Positions 1 through 7,958 are shown, counted from the first letter of the stretch. The stretch: DNA of 15,454 bases from Clostridiales bacterium (GCA_012512995.1 JAAZDA010000297.1:1-15454), one strand, 5' to 3'. The notes: a model not told the origin generated them from the sequence alone. Numbers and translations: made by a program.

Positions 1-251
1 ACGAGCAAGCGAATGAGCAAATATATGAATCAACTCATGAACATGGTCTCAGCGGGTTTCGGCACAAATACTCCGCAGGTATGCGCCAGGCTGTTCAATT
101 CATCGCCCTGAGCAGAATAGACAACTTGTTTTCCTTTACAGTAGATAAAGAAGTACTTAATGAGCTTGCAACATTTGCCGCTGAGACTGTTGACAATTAT
201 TGCGGCAAAAGAGAATTCTCAAGTCTGGACATTTTAAAGACGATTATCTGA
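1..251 (+). CDS. recO: DNA repair protein RecO, C-terminal fragment
   Basis: The frame open from base 3 ends at TGA 249-251 and gives the last 82 residues of a protein whose start lies outside the window. The stretch FSFTVDKEVLNELATFAAE followed by FSSLDILKTII matches the end of RecO, where a helix-rich C-terminal domain typically reads LFSF..SEE.L.EL......Y......R.FKSLDFLK. In this family RecO binds single-stranded DNA and RecR and loads RecA onto SSB-coated gaps. In many Firmicutes recO is followed by glycyl-tRNA synthetase, and glyS is found about 6 kb downstream here, which supports the call and suggests that the genes between were inserted. The OB-fold and any zinc-binding cysteines lie outside the window. 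Confidence 0.82.
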   Translation, partial: EQANEQIYESTHEHGLSGFRHKYSAGMRQAVQFIALSRIDNLFSFTVDKEVLNELATFAAETVDNYCGKREFSSLDILKTII

Positions 252-281
252 CTGCAAATAAACGTGATTGGACAAACATAA

Positions 282-1822
282 ATGGAATCATTTGATGTCA
301 TAAGAAAACTCTGGAAGAAAATACCGGCAAATCTCCTTACATGTTTCTTTGTGAGCCTGGTGACCGGAATATTGCCGCATCTGTACATGTTTACAAACAA
401 GTTCCCGAACTGGGACGATATGGCGTTCATAAGCGGCCCGGGGGCAACGTACGATTTTGGCAGGTTGTTCATAAGTGGATATGTTCCTACAGCGTCCCGG
501 CGCTTAATGGCGTGGTGGGAATTGTTTTCCTCGCGCTTTCCGCCTGCGTAATAGTCTCGCTCTTGGGGCTCAGGACGCATACGGCATCAGCGCTCATAGG
601 AATAGCGATGGTGACTTTCCCGTAAGTCGTGAGCAGCAACATGTTCATGTTCACGACAGCGGAGTATGACTTTGCAGTGCTGCTTGCAGTTCTTGCTGTA
701 TATTTCACGCTGAAATACCGCTTTGGCTTTGCCGGCGGGTGTCTCCTTATGGTTTTGTCGCTCGCAATTTATCAGTCGTATTTCACAATGGCGGCCTCTC
801 TTTTCCTGATGGCTGAAATAATGCTTATCCTTCGAGGTACTGATGTCAGAAAGGCGCTGATTCAGGCGCTGCACGCATTCATAACACTTGCCGCAGGCAT
901 GGCAGTCTACCTTGTTTACACCAAAACAAATTACCCACTTCTTGATTATCGCGGGATCGGCAGCATCGGCAAAACAAGTGTCCACGATTATATAGTTTCG
1001 ATAGCGCGGGCGTATCACAGGATCATTCAGTATTTTGTAACTTCGGTGCCCAGTTATATTTCCGGATTTGAACATGTTTTGAATGTATTTGTTGTCATAC
1101 TTATCGTGGTGATGGTCGTATAACTGTTCTTCAGGAACAGGATCATGAAGAGTGCCGGCTTCACAGTTATCTTTGCGGTCTCGCTAATGTTGCTGCCCCT
1201 TGCAATGTCGCTCATATATGTGATGGCGCCGGAAGTGCAGGATGCATCAACACTGATGATATACGCATATGTTTTGACGTATGTATTTGCGTGTGCGCTT
1301 GGCGAACTGTGCGCAATGAGACCTGAAACGGCAGTGAGAGCGCTGTCACTTGCAATGAGCGCTGTGTTGCTCCTTGTCGGATGCAGCAACTACAGGATGG
1401 CGAACGAGGCATATTTCAGGACCGGACTGGCCTTCGAAAGAGTGGAAAGCTATTACAACAGGATAATATCAAAACTTGAGAGCAGCGGCGGTTGGAATTA
1501 CAGCGAGAAATTTGCTATAGTCGGAGACTTCTGGCCGGAAAAGAATATTCTGTCATCGTATGACCTTATCGAGGGCAGGTTCGACGATCTCGAGGGTCTC
1601 GCGATAGAGAACGGGCTGTTTACTTCAGGATCAAGGCACAATTTCATACGTGAGTACCTTGGAATAGACGCCCCTTATGCCTCAGAAGACGAGTGCAATG
1701 AGATAATGAAAACTGAAGAATACGCGGAAATGGCGGCTTTCCCTGAGGATGATTGTGTCAGGGAGATCAATGGCAGGTCTGAAAAGCACAGACCTGCGGC
1801 GATTGAGCCAGGGAGGGAATGT
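282..1822 (+). pseudogene. Broken GtrII-type glucosyltransferase membrane protein
   Basis: Four segments join into one membrane protein of about 510 residues. The start (MESFDVIRKLWKKIP, then TNKFPNWDDM) and later LLAVLAVYF resemble the glucosyl transferase GtrII family, polytopic proteins that transfer glucose from a lipid carrier to surface polysaccharide. The frame of 282 runs to about 485. Homology then continues in the +2 frame (YSVPALNGVVGIVFLALSAC), so a frameshift lies near 480-490. In that second frame TAA occurs at 623-625 and again at 1121-1123, with clear membrane protein on both sides of each stop. After 1145 the frame stays open through the expected C-terminus (EEYAEMAAFPEDDCVREING) and runs straight into the next gene, so its own stop is also lost. 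Only 30 bases separate it from recO, and I see no good ribosome binding site. The family call rests on motif memory; the decay is seen directly. Confidence 0.75.
1773..1797 (+). other. Perfect 9-bp hairpin at the pseudogene/lipoprotein junction
   Basis: GCAGGTCTG (1773-1781) and CAGACCTGC (1789-1797) are exact inverted repeats around a 7-base loop. The hairpin falls where the glucosyltransferase should end and 13 bases before the Shine-Dalgarno of the lipoprotein gene. No T-run follows, so it is not a standard intrinsic terminator. It could be a terminator remnant or a leader structure for the next gene. Confidence 0.5.
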
Positions 1823-3712
1823 ATGAAAAAGAGGACAACAATTGTTTTGAGTCTGCTCATGACAGCGTCATTATTGATGACGACAGGATGCGGCAGCAGC
1901 GAAAGTACTGCTTCCGACAAAACAGCCGAATCAGGCGCGGCGGAAGAAAAAGCGGAAACTGCAGAATCATCTTCAGCTGAAGTAACTGCGCCCGCAGATG
2001 ATGAGTCATCGGCGGAAGCCTCGACAGAGAAGGCAGATGATGAAAACAAGACACCGGAAATCCTGTCACTTACCAGGACCAGGGATTATTCACTTGGCCG
2101 TTATAGTGATGACAACGTATTTCTTGTGTCAAGCCATTACGATATTCTTGATACAGACATGAGCAGCGATGATCTGCCGGAGCATCTGAAGGATGTTCTG
2201 GATTCTTATAACAAAGAAATTAAAACTTCTACATCAGAACAGGCGGATGAGTGCTATGAATATGCCAAGTCGGATTATGACTATAAAAGAGATGACTATA
2301 TCAGTCAATCGGGCGAGAGCAATCCCGATTCATATGAATTCTGGAATTGTTATGCTGCGGAAAATGACACGACAGTAGTGAGGGCTGACAACGAGATCCT
2401 CAGTCTCATGGTCATGAATTACTGGAATGCGGGAGGCGCTCATCCATCTACAAGTTACAGCGCATACAACTATGACATGGCTACAGGCAAAACACTTGAG
2501 CTCGATGATGTTTTTACTGATACCGGGAAACTTGCGGGGATCCTGTCAGATCTGATTTATAAGGCTTATCCGGATGTCACATTCTTCGCCGATGATGACA
2601 TGTCAGGTGAAGGAGAGACGCTTGAGGGCGATATTCAGAACATGATAGATGAGCCGGAGACATACGGGGGACTTGTTTTCACGCTTGATTATTCAGGTGC
2701 GAATTTCACGTTCTCACAGTACAGTCTTGCAGCTTATGTTTATGGCATTCAGACCGTGACACTGAGTTATGACGAATATGCTGACATGTTTGCAAAGGAT
2801 TATTCGATGGCTCCTGAAAACTATATTGAGAAGATTGATTCAGGCACGGATTATCAGATAGAGGCTGATGACGGCAGAACAAAGGTCCTCAGGATCGACT
2901 ATGAGTATTCAGGTGATGAAGAGACAGATTCCTTTGTTACGGCAGACATTACATTTGGCAAAGCCACTGCAACTGCCGGAAAAGATGATTACGCATTCAA
3001 GATGGAACCTTATCTTGTCCATAATGACGGAAAATTATACCTGTGGATAGATTACAGCATGGAGAGCGATTATCATAATATCCATATCTGGAATCTTAAT
3101 ACTGACAATGATGATGCTTCGCTTGAGGAGCTGGACAGCATGCCTTACGGATTGTCGGACAGGGTTCCTCTTGATCCCCAGAACATTGAGCTTTCGACGA
3201 TCTGCCAGCTGGGAAGCACAACGACCATATTTGGTGATTTCAAAGTAGGATCTGATGGTAATCTGAAAATGGATGGAAAGTACTTTGCGATGCAACCGAT
3301 AAGAGGCGATGGAGTTACTCTGAACAAGGATGTGGATGTAGAGACTGAGTCTGCTGATTACATTGAGTCTGAATATGGAGCAGTAGTGAATTATTCTGTA
3401 GGCACAGGACCTGTGTACAATGAGGACGGTTCTGTAAAACAGATGGATGACGGCTCGTATGATTATGATCAGTGTGAGAAATCAGGAAGTTTTGATGAGG
3501 CAAACGAAGTGCCTGATGACAAATTTGAAAAGGCTACAGTCAAAAAGGAAACAAAACTGTACCTTTACAGAACTGATGGTGGGAGAATTGTGGACTTCAC
3601 CACAGATAGCGGAGATATCGTAAGAATCACGTTTGATGAGGATAGTACTTCTACTTTCAACGGTGGAATCGATTCATTTACGACGCTCGAAGATGCAGCG
3701 TATGCCGGCTAA
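1823..3712 (+). CDS. Lipoprotein with DUF3298 (RsiV-like) domain
   Basis: The start is ATG 1823, with AGGGAGG at 1810-1816 six bases before it; the same frame is open from 1145, but that upstream part is the decayed glucosyltransferase. The 629-residue product opens with a lipoprotein signal (MKKRT, hydrophobic core, MTTG|C with Cys23), then a Ser/Glu/Ala/Asp-rich linker to about residue 75. The stretch WNAGGAHPSTSY (near residues 200-212), followed by a YNYDMATGKTLELDDVF segment and QYSLAAYVYGIQTVTLSY, is typical of DUF3298/DUF4163 extracytoplasmic domains, as in the anti-sigma factor RsiV and the deacetylase PdaC. No sigma factor lies nearby, so an anti-sigma role is not indicated. The last ~270 residues are acidic, beta-rich in appearance and not recognised. 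The protein probably sits on the outer face of the membrane. A double-hairpin repeat begins three bases after the stop. Confidence 0.8.
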   Translation: MKKRTTIVLSLLMTASLLMTTGCGSSESTASDKTAESGAAEEKAETAESSSAEVTAPADDESSAEASTEKADDENKTPEILSLTRTRDYSLGRYSDDNVFLVSSHYDILDTDMSSDDLPEHLKDVLDSYNKEIKTSTSEQADECYEYAKSDYDYKRDDYISQSGESNPDSYEFWNCYAAENDTTVVRADNEILSLMVMNYWNAGGAHPSTSYSAYNYDMATGKTLELDDVFTDTGKLAGILSDLIYKAYPDVTFFADDDMSGEGETLEGDIQNMIDEPETYGGLVFTLDYSGANFTFSQYSLAAYVYGIQTVTLSYDEYADMFAKDYSMAPENYIEKIDSGTDYQIEADDGRTKVLRIDYEYSGDEETDSFVTADITFGKATATAGKDDYAFKMEPYLVHNDGKLYLWIDYSMESDYHNIHIWNLNTDNDDASLEELDSMPYGLSDRVPLDPQNIELSTICQLGSTTTIFGDFKVGSDGNLKMDGKYFAMQPIRGDGVTLNKDVDVETESADYIESEYGAVVNYSVGTGPVYNEDGSVKQMDDGSYDYDQCEKSGSFDEANEVPDDKFEKATVKKETKLYLYRTDGGRIVDFTTDSGDIVRITFDEDSTSTFNGGIDSFTTLEDAAYAG

Positions 3713-3715
3713 TGA

Positions 3716-3769
3716 ATGCGACCTGTAGAACGAGGTCGCATAGTAGGATTGCGCATAGCGCAATCCTAC
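3716..3769 (+). repeat. 54-nt double-hairpin repeat, copy A
   Basis: Hairpin 1 is ATGCGACCT (3716-3724), an 8-base loop, AGGTCGCAT (3733-3741). Hairpin 2 is GTAGGATTGCGC (3743-3754), loop ATA, GCGCAATCCTAC (3758-3769). Both stems are perfect and one A separates them. A second copy of identical length and layout lies at 11041-11094. By my count 43 of 54 positions agree, and stem differences are largely compensated. This copy sits between the convergent lipoprotein and acyltransferase genes. No T-run follows, so a terminator role is not supported. Confidence 0.85.
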
Positions 3770-3797
3770 GGGTAACGCAAGCCGGAAGAGGTGGGTA

Positions 3798-5000
3798 TCA
3801 CTTTGCTCCAATGGTTATGGGTGCGAAGCGGCGCAGAAGTTTTTCCACTGCAAGGCACAGGAGTACGATCACAATATCCGCGGCGATGCACACAGGAAGA
3901 TAATCTTTCCTGATCAGTGCATGAACAGACGGGCTGAGGATTTCAATGATATAAAGAGGAAATTTGTGCAGGACCAGTATTGCAAGCGTTCTGCGGCCGA
4001 CATATTCGAAAGGCAGGAATTTGCCTACAGCCCGCGAGATGAGAATAATGGCGGCGGAGCCGGCAAGAGAACACAATATATAAGCAGTAACGTTGTTGAA
4101 ATCGTCAGGTCTTGAATCCATGTGACCTGCATAGTGTGAGAGAATTATCACGAAAGCGAAGAGAACGCCCGCGAGGGCGGCCAGCATCACTGTTTTTATG
4201 CGAGCTCTTCCTTTCGTGATTTTGTTTAGAAAAGTGCGTGTCCCAAATATCAGGCCCGGATATTGCTCCGGTATTCTGCGCAGCATCAGTCCGATTCCAA
4301 AATATGAGCACATTGAAAGTGCAGTCTCTGATTCAAGCGGCCAGATGAAGTTACTGTGGCTGTAAGTTATGTAATACATGAAGGTGAAGGAAAGAAGGAT
4401 CACGGAAGCTGCGGTGCAGTCAACAACTGTATTCTGATGCTTCCCGGAAAGTGATTTCCCAATCGCAATGGTTTTCTCAGTAAGTTTAAGAACCGCAAAC
4501 CATATACACTCGATGCAGAACAGACATGGCAGGAACCACAGCGGTCTGTTCCAGTTCATGAGTCCGGTCTCGGAATTCGCATAGAGCATTCCCATGAGAT
4601 TACCTGTAAGAGAATTGTTTACAGATGCAGATGCTCTGTTTCCCAGACTCCCGGTTATTCCCTGCCCGGCTATTGTTTATATTACAATGCTCACAATGCT
4701 CCAGAAATAAAAAGGCAGCATGATCTTTTTCAGAGCATTGACTATAAAAGAGCCTGAACTGCGTCTGTCACCGCGGAAAGTATACCCTGAAAGCATAAAG
4801 AAAACAGCAGTATTAAATGAGAAGATAAAGTTCCCGGCCATCGAGTCATCCCTTATGGTGTGCCCGAAAACAATGCAGAAAATGGAAATAGCCTTCGCTG
4901 TATCTACCCAGTGAATGCGTGATGACCCTGCACTCACGTCACTTCCCCCGGATCGTCTGGAACCCCTGTATGAATTTGTTTTTATAATTTTCTTAAACAT
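3798..5000 (-). pseudogene. Acyltransferase family 3 membrane protein, interrupted by TAA
   Basis: Read on the minus strand from ATG at 5000-4998, the first 107 residues contain WVDTAKAISIFCIVFGHT (His47 in the FGH motif) and FFMLSGYTFR (67-76). These are hallmarks of acyltransferase-3 proteins, polytopic enzymes that O-acetylate or otherwise acylate cell-surface sugars. TAA at 4679-4677 then interrupts the frame, but the same frame continues without a shift to TGA at 3800-3798. It adds about 290 residues with many membrane segments (RPLWFLPCLFCIECIWF onward) and a Lys/Arg-rich C-terminus. Total length near 400 residues fits the family, so this is one gene with a nonsense codon, not two genes. 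The next ATG after the stop (4595) has no convincing ribosome binding site. It converges on the lipoprotein gene and diverges from the gene at 5381. Confidence 0.78.
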
Positions 5001-5007
5001 CCGGGCT

Positions 5008-5013
5008 ATTATA
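5008..5013 (-). promoter_or_regulatory. Possible -10 box for the acyltransferase
   Basis: On the minus strand TATAAT is read from 5013 to 5008, just 7 bases before the acyltransferase ATG. No recognisable -35 box lies 16-18 bases further upstream, and no Shine-Dalgarno is visible. If used, it would give an almost leaderless message. The support is weak. Confidence 0.25.
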
Positions 5014-5060
5014 TCGCGATTTTTTGCATAAAGATATTATTGAGAATGAAATATCAGGAA

Positions 5061-5077
5061 AAGGCAGAAGATGCCTT
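5061..5077 (+). other. Small hairpin in the divergent intergenic region
   Basis: AAGGCA (5061-5066) and TGCCTT (5072-5077) form a 6-bp stem with a 5-base loop. It precedes the first large palindrome by 16 bases. No T-run follows on either strand. It could be a protein-binding dyad or chance. Confidence 0.35.
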
Positions 5078-5093
5078 GCCAAACTTGCATCAC

Positions 5094-5229
5094 TACCTGT
5101 GAATTCAAAGAATTGTCAGATTCACAGGTAAACATGCTGAAAAGAGTTTTTTCTGGACATATTTCTTACCTGTGAATTCAAAGACCTGCCAGATTCACAG
5201 GTAAACATGTTAAAAAAGGCTTTTCCAGA
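5094..5229 (+). repeat. Two tandem palindromic units, 73-bp period
   Basis: Unit 1 starts at 5094 and unit 2 at 5167. The first 43 bases of each (5094-5136 and 5167-5209) differ at only 3 positions, all in the loop. Each contains a long dyad: TACCTGTGAAT pairs perfectly with ATTCACAGGTA (11 bp; 12 bp in unit 2) around a 15-base loop. Both then continue with AAACATG and a less conserved A-run/T-run segment ending in GAC. They lie about 60 bp upstream of the promoter at 5264-5292 and between divergent genes. The layout suggests a pair of regulator sites or structured elements. I do not recognise the motif. Confidence 0.8.
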
Positions 5230-5263
5230 CTTGAATATCCATACCCGCATGCGATTTCCCGTC

Positions 5264-5292
5264 TTGAAGAAGGTCAAAAATTAACATATAAT
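5264..5292 (+). promoter_or_regulatory. Sigma-A type promoter for the gene at 5381
   Basis: TTGAAG (5264-5269), a 17-base spacer, then TATAAT (5287-5292) form a near-consensus vegetative promoter. Transcription would begin near 5299. The ATG at 5291 lies inside the -10 box and so cannot be the translation start of this message. The leader would be about 80 bases before the preferred start. Confidence 0.7.
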
Positions 5293-5380
5293 GAGTAGCG
5301 TTGTTCATGCGATGTGGATAAGTGTCACAAGAGTAAAAGATTATTTCCGGTCGCAGGCCGGAACTGGAGACTTAAGATTA

Positions 5381-6415
5381 ATGACTGATGATCGCAGATA
5401 TCCGTCAAAATATAATAATCCCGATAAGAACGTTAATAGCAGGCAAAACAGTCAGCAGGGCAATCAGCGGACTGAGCATGATGACCGCGGACGCATCCGA
5501 AGTTCTGGAAGCAGACGAGAACAGGCCAGCCTGAATCAGAGCCGCAGTTCAGAAAGCAGACGGAGTCAGAGCAGTCAGAGTCAGAGAAGTCGGAATCACA
5601 ACAGCGGCTCAGTAAGCAACAACTCAGTAAGCCAAAGTTCAGCAGGTAGCCGCAATCAGAGCAGCCGTAACCAGACAACACGCAGCAACAATGGCAGAAG
5701 ACATGATAACAGAAGTCCATGGCAGAAATTCCTTGAAAGTCCGGCTTCCAAAGTTGTTATGGCAGTGCTGCTGATAATTGTAATAATTGCGATTGTACTG
5801 GTGATCAGAAAAGCCAAAGGTTCGGGGCAATCAGATGCATCCGCTGAAGGTACGGGCATTTCACTTGCTGCTGAAGATACAGGCGACACAATTGTTTTTG
5901 CCAAGAATGGTTCGCTGGAAGTAAGTTCCGTAGAATCGTTTGGCGAGGATTATTACGATAGCAGCGAGCTCAAAACAAATATTTATAAAGAGATTTCTGA
6001 TTACAACGGTTCTTCCAAGGCCAGTGGTAAAAACGCTGTTGAGGCGTCAGACCTCGTTGCCGATAACGGCGCCGCGACGGTAAAGATCAAATATGCAAGC
6101 GTTGATGACTACTGCAATTTCAATGAAGTTAAGCTTTTCGTTGGAACGGTGGGAGACGCCAAGAATGCGGGATATGACCTGTCAGGTCTCATTTCGGCGG
6201 TGTCGCAGGAAGATACGGAGAAGATCCTTACATCGTCAGATCTTGAGACATTTTCTGACAGTACGATCGTGATCCTCACCAATCCGGCGAAGTTTGAAGT
6301 TCCGTCAAAGATCATGTATGCTTCGAAGAATGTTAAGATCACTGATGAAAAGACGGGAGAGGCAACTGAGGATAGTTCGGAAGCTGATCCTGCGTTAATT
6401 CTGCTGAAAAACTGA
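5381..6415 (+). CDS. Membrane-anchored protein with Ser/Gln/Asn/Arg-rich N-terminus
   Basis: The frame opens at 5291, but that ATG is part of the -10 hexamer. The ATG at 5381 has GGAGA at 5366-5370 and is preferred, giving 344 residues. Residues 1 to about 115 are low complexity (Ser, Gln, Asn, Arg, Gly; many SQS and NQS runs) and probably disordered. One membrane segment follows (about 125-142, VVMAVLLIIVIIAIVLVI), then RKAK and an outer or inner domain of about 200 residues containing EDYYDSSELKTNIYKEISDY and VKIKYASVDDYCNFN. This last domain resembles a conserved, uncharacterised exported protein that I recall between recO and glyS in Lachnospiraceae, usually with a plain lipoprotein signal. 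Positive charge on both sides of the membrane segment leaves topology open. No function is assigned. glyS follows after 64 bases with no terminator, so co-transcription is likely. Confidence 0.8.
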   Translation: MTDDRRYPSKYNNPDKNVNSRQNSQQGNQRTEHDDRGRIRSSGSRREQASLNQSRSSESRRSQSSQSQRSRNHNSGSVSNNSVSQSSAGSRNQSSRNQTTRSNNGRRHDNRSPWQKFLESPASKVVMAVLLIIVIIAIVLVIRKAKGSGQSDASAEGTGISLAAEDTGDTIVFAKNGSLEVSSVESFGEDYYDSSELKTNIYKEISDYNGSSKASGKNAVEASDLVADNGAATVKIKYASVDDYCNFNEVKLFVGTVGDAKNAGYDLSGLISAVSQEDTEKILTSSDLETFSDSTIVILTNPAKFEVPSKIMYASKNVKITDEKTGEATEDSSEADPALILLKN

Positions 6416-6479
6416 TATGTTTTGTCGCTGACGCAATTTTAACAATGAACGGGGCAAAAGCTCCGGCGAGGAGGATATT

Positions 6480-7871
6480 ATGGAAAAGTCAATGGATAAG
6501 ATCGTCAATCTCTGCGGGAGCAGGGGCTTCATTTATCCGGGTTCACAGATTTACGGAGGCCTTTCAAATACCTGGGATTACGGTCCGCTCGGAGTCGAGC
6601 TTAAGAATAATGTCAAGAAAGCATGGTGGCAGAAGTTCGTTCAGGAGTCACCGCAGAATGTAGGTGTCGATTGTGCTATTCTTATGAACCCCAGAACATG
6701 GGTCGCTTCAGGGCATCTTGCGGGTTTCTCGGATCCTCTTATGGATTGCAAGGGCTGCGGCGAGCGTTTTCGCGCTGACAATCTCATCGAGGATTACGTC
6801 AAAGAGCAGAATATGACACTGGATTCTCCTGTCGATGGCTGGTCTCCTGATGATATGATGAATTTCATCAACAAATTCAAGGTTCCGTGCCCGAGCTGCG
6901 GCAAGTTCAACTGGACGGATATCCGCCAGTTCAATCTTATGTTCAAAACATTCCAGGGCGTCACTGATGATTCCACAAATACGATCTACCTTCGTCCGGA
7001 GACGGCTCAGGGAATTTTCGTGAACTTCAAGAATGTTCAGAGGACATCAAGAAAGAAGCTTCCTTTCGGCATTTGCCAGATCGGTAAGTCTTTCAGAAAT
7101 GAGATCACGCCCGGTAACTTTACATTCCGTACGAGAGAGTTCGAGCAGATGGAGATGGAATTCTTCTGCAAGCCCGGCACAGATCTCGAATGGTTCAAGT
7201 ATTGGAAGGATTTTGCAATCAAATGGCTGAATACACTTGGCCTTCCTGAGGAACATCTCAGATATCGTGATCACGATCCGGCAGAACTTGCTTTCTATTC
7301 AAAAGCTACTACTGATATTGAATATGCGTTCCCATTCACAGATTGGGGCGAGCTCTGGGGCATCGCTGACAGAACCGATTATGACCTGTCACAGCACCAG
7401 AAAGTCTCAGGTGAGGATCTCACATATTTTGATGACGAGACAAATGAGCGCTATATTCCTTACGTTATCGAGCCTTCACTCGGATGCGACCGTGTATTTG
7501 TCGCTTTCCTCTGCGAAGCTTATGACGAAGAGACACTTGAGGGCGGCGACGTCCGCACCGTGATGCATTTTCATCCGGCGCTTGCACCTGTCAAGATCGC
7601 AGTCCTTCCGCTTTCCAAGAAGCTCGCTGACGGCGCGAACAAGGTATATGAGAAGCTGTCAAAACATTATGTCTGCGAGTTTGACGACAGAGGCGCAATC
7701 GGCAAGAGATATCGCCGTGAGGACGAGATTGGAACACCTTATTGCATATGCTATGACTTCGATTCTGAGACTGACAACTGTGTTACCATCCGTGACAGAG
7801 ATACGATGGAACAGGTCAGGATTCCGATTGAGGAACTTGACAGCTGGTTTGCAGGAAAATTTGAGTTTTAA
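6480..7871 (+). CDS. glyS: Glycyl-tRNA synthetase, single-chain alpha2 type
   Basis: A cytoplasmic class II enzyme that charges tRNA-Gly with glycine using ATP. AGGAGG at 6469-6474 supports the ATG at 6480. The 463-residue protein begins MDKIVNLCGSRGFIYPGSQI, the usual start of the alpha2 family, whose members are about 460 residues in Bacilli and Clostridia. Four cysteines form a zinc-ribbon pair (C90-x2-C93 and C137-x2-C140). Class II motif 2 appears as FRNE (205-208) with FTFRTREFEQMEMEFF after it. Motif 3 appears as GCDR (335-338). The anticodon-binding domain covers roughly the last 95 residues (APVKIAVLPLSKK to the end), with CVTIRDRDTMEQ near the C-terminus. It differs from the two-subunit glyQ/glyS form of many other bacteria. 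The 64-base upstream gap is too short for a T-box leader. alaS follows after 87 bases. Confidence 0.97.
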   Translation: MEKSMDKIVNLCGSRGFIYPGSQIYGGLSNTWDYGPLGVELKNNVKKAWWQKFVQESPQNVGVDCAILMNPRTWVASGHLAGFSDPLMDCKGCGERFRADNLIEDYVKEQNMTLDSPVDGWSPDDMMNFINKFKVPCPSCGKFNWTDIRQFNLMFKTFQGVTDDSTNTIYLRPETAQGIFVNFKNVQRTSRKKLPFGICQIGKSFRNEITPGNFTFRTREFEQMEMEFFCKPGTDLEWFKYWKDFAIKWLNTLGLPEEHLRYRDHDPAELAFYSKATTDIEYAFPFTDWGELWGIADRTDYDLSQHQKVSGEDLTYFDDETNERYIPYVIEPSLGCDRVFVAFLCEAYDEETLEGGDVRTVMHFHPALAPVKIAVLPLSKKLADGANKVYEKLSKHYVCEFDDRGAIGKRYRREDEIGTPYCICYDFDSETDNCVTIRDRDTMEQVRIPIEELDSWFAGKFEF

Positions 7872-7958
7872 GAAAAGCAACGATTTCGGCATGTCCAGGA
7901 TATGAGTTAAATGTAGATAGATTGTTAGATCAAATGTTTTGACTAAAGGAGTTCTGTT

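Noticed and set aside
190..218. TTGACA at 190-195 as a promoter for the glucosyltransferase
   Set aside because: The sequence 16-18 bases later (around ATTCTC) does not resemble a -10 box, and the site lies inside recO.
3743..3769. Hairpin 2 of the repeat as an intrinsic terminator
   Set aside because: The stem is strong, but no T-run follows on the plus strand in either copy.
4677..5000. Short 107-residue acyltransferase fragment as a separate gene
   Set aside because: The frame continues without a shift after the TAA and supplies the rest of the family's membrane segments, so this is one interrupted gene.
5094..5203. CRISPR-like array
   Set aside because: There are only two units, each palindromic with an internal loop, and no uniform spacers or cas genes.
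6416..6479. T-box riboswitch upstream of glyS or alaS
   Set aside because: The gaps are only 64 and 87 bases, far too short for a T-box, and no T-box sequence (TGGNACCGCG type) is visible.
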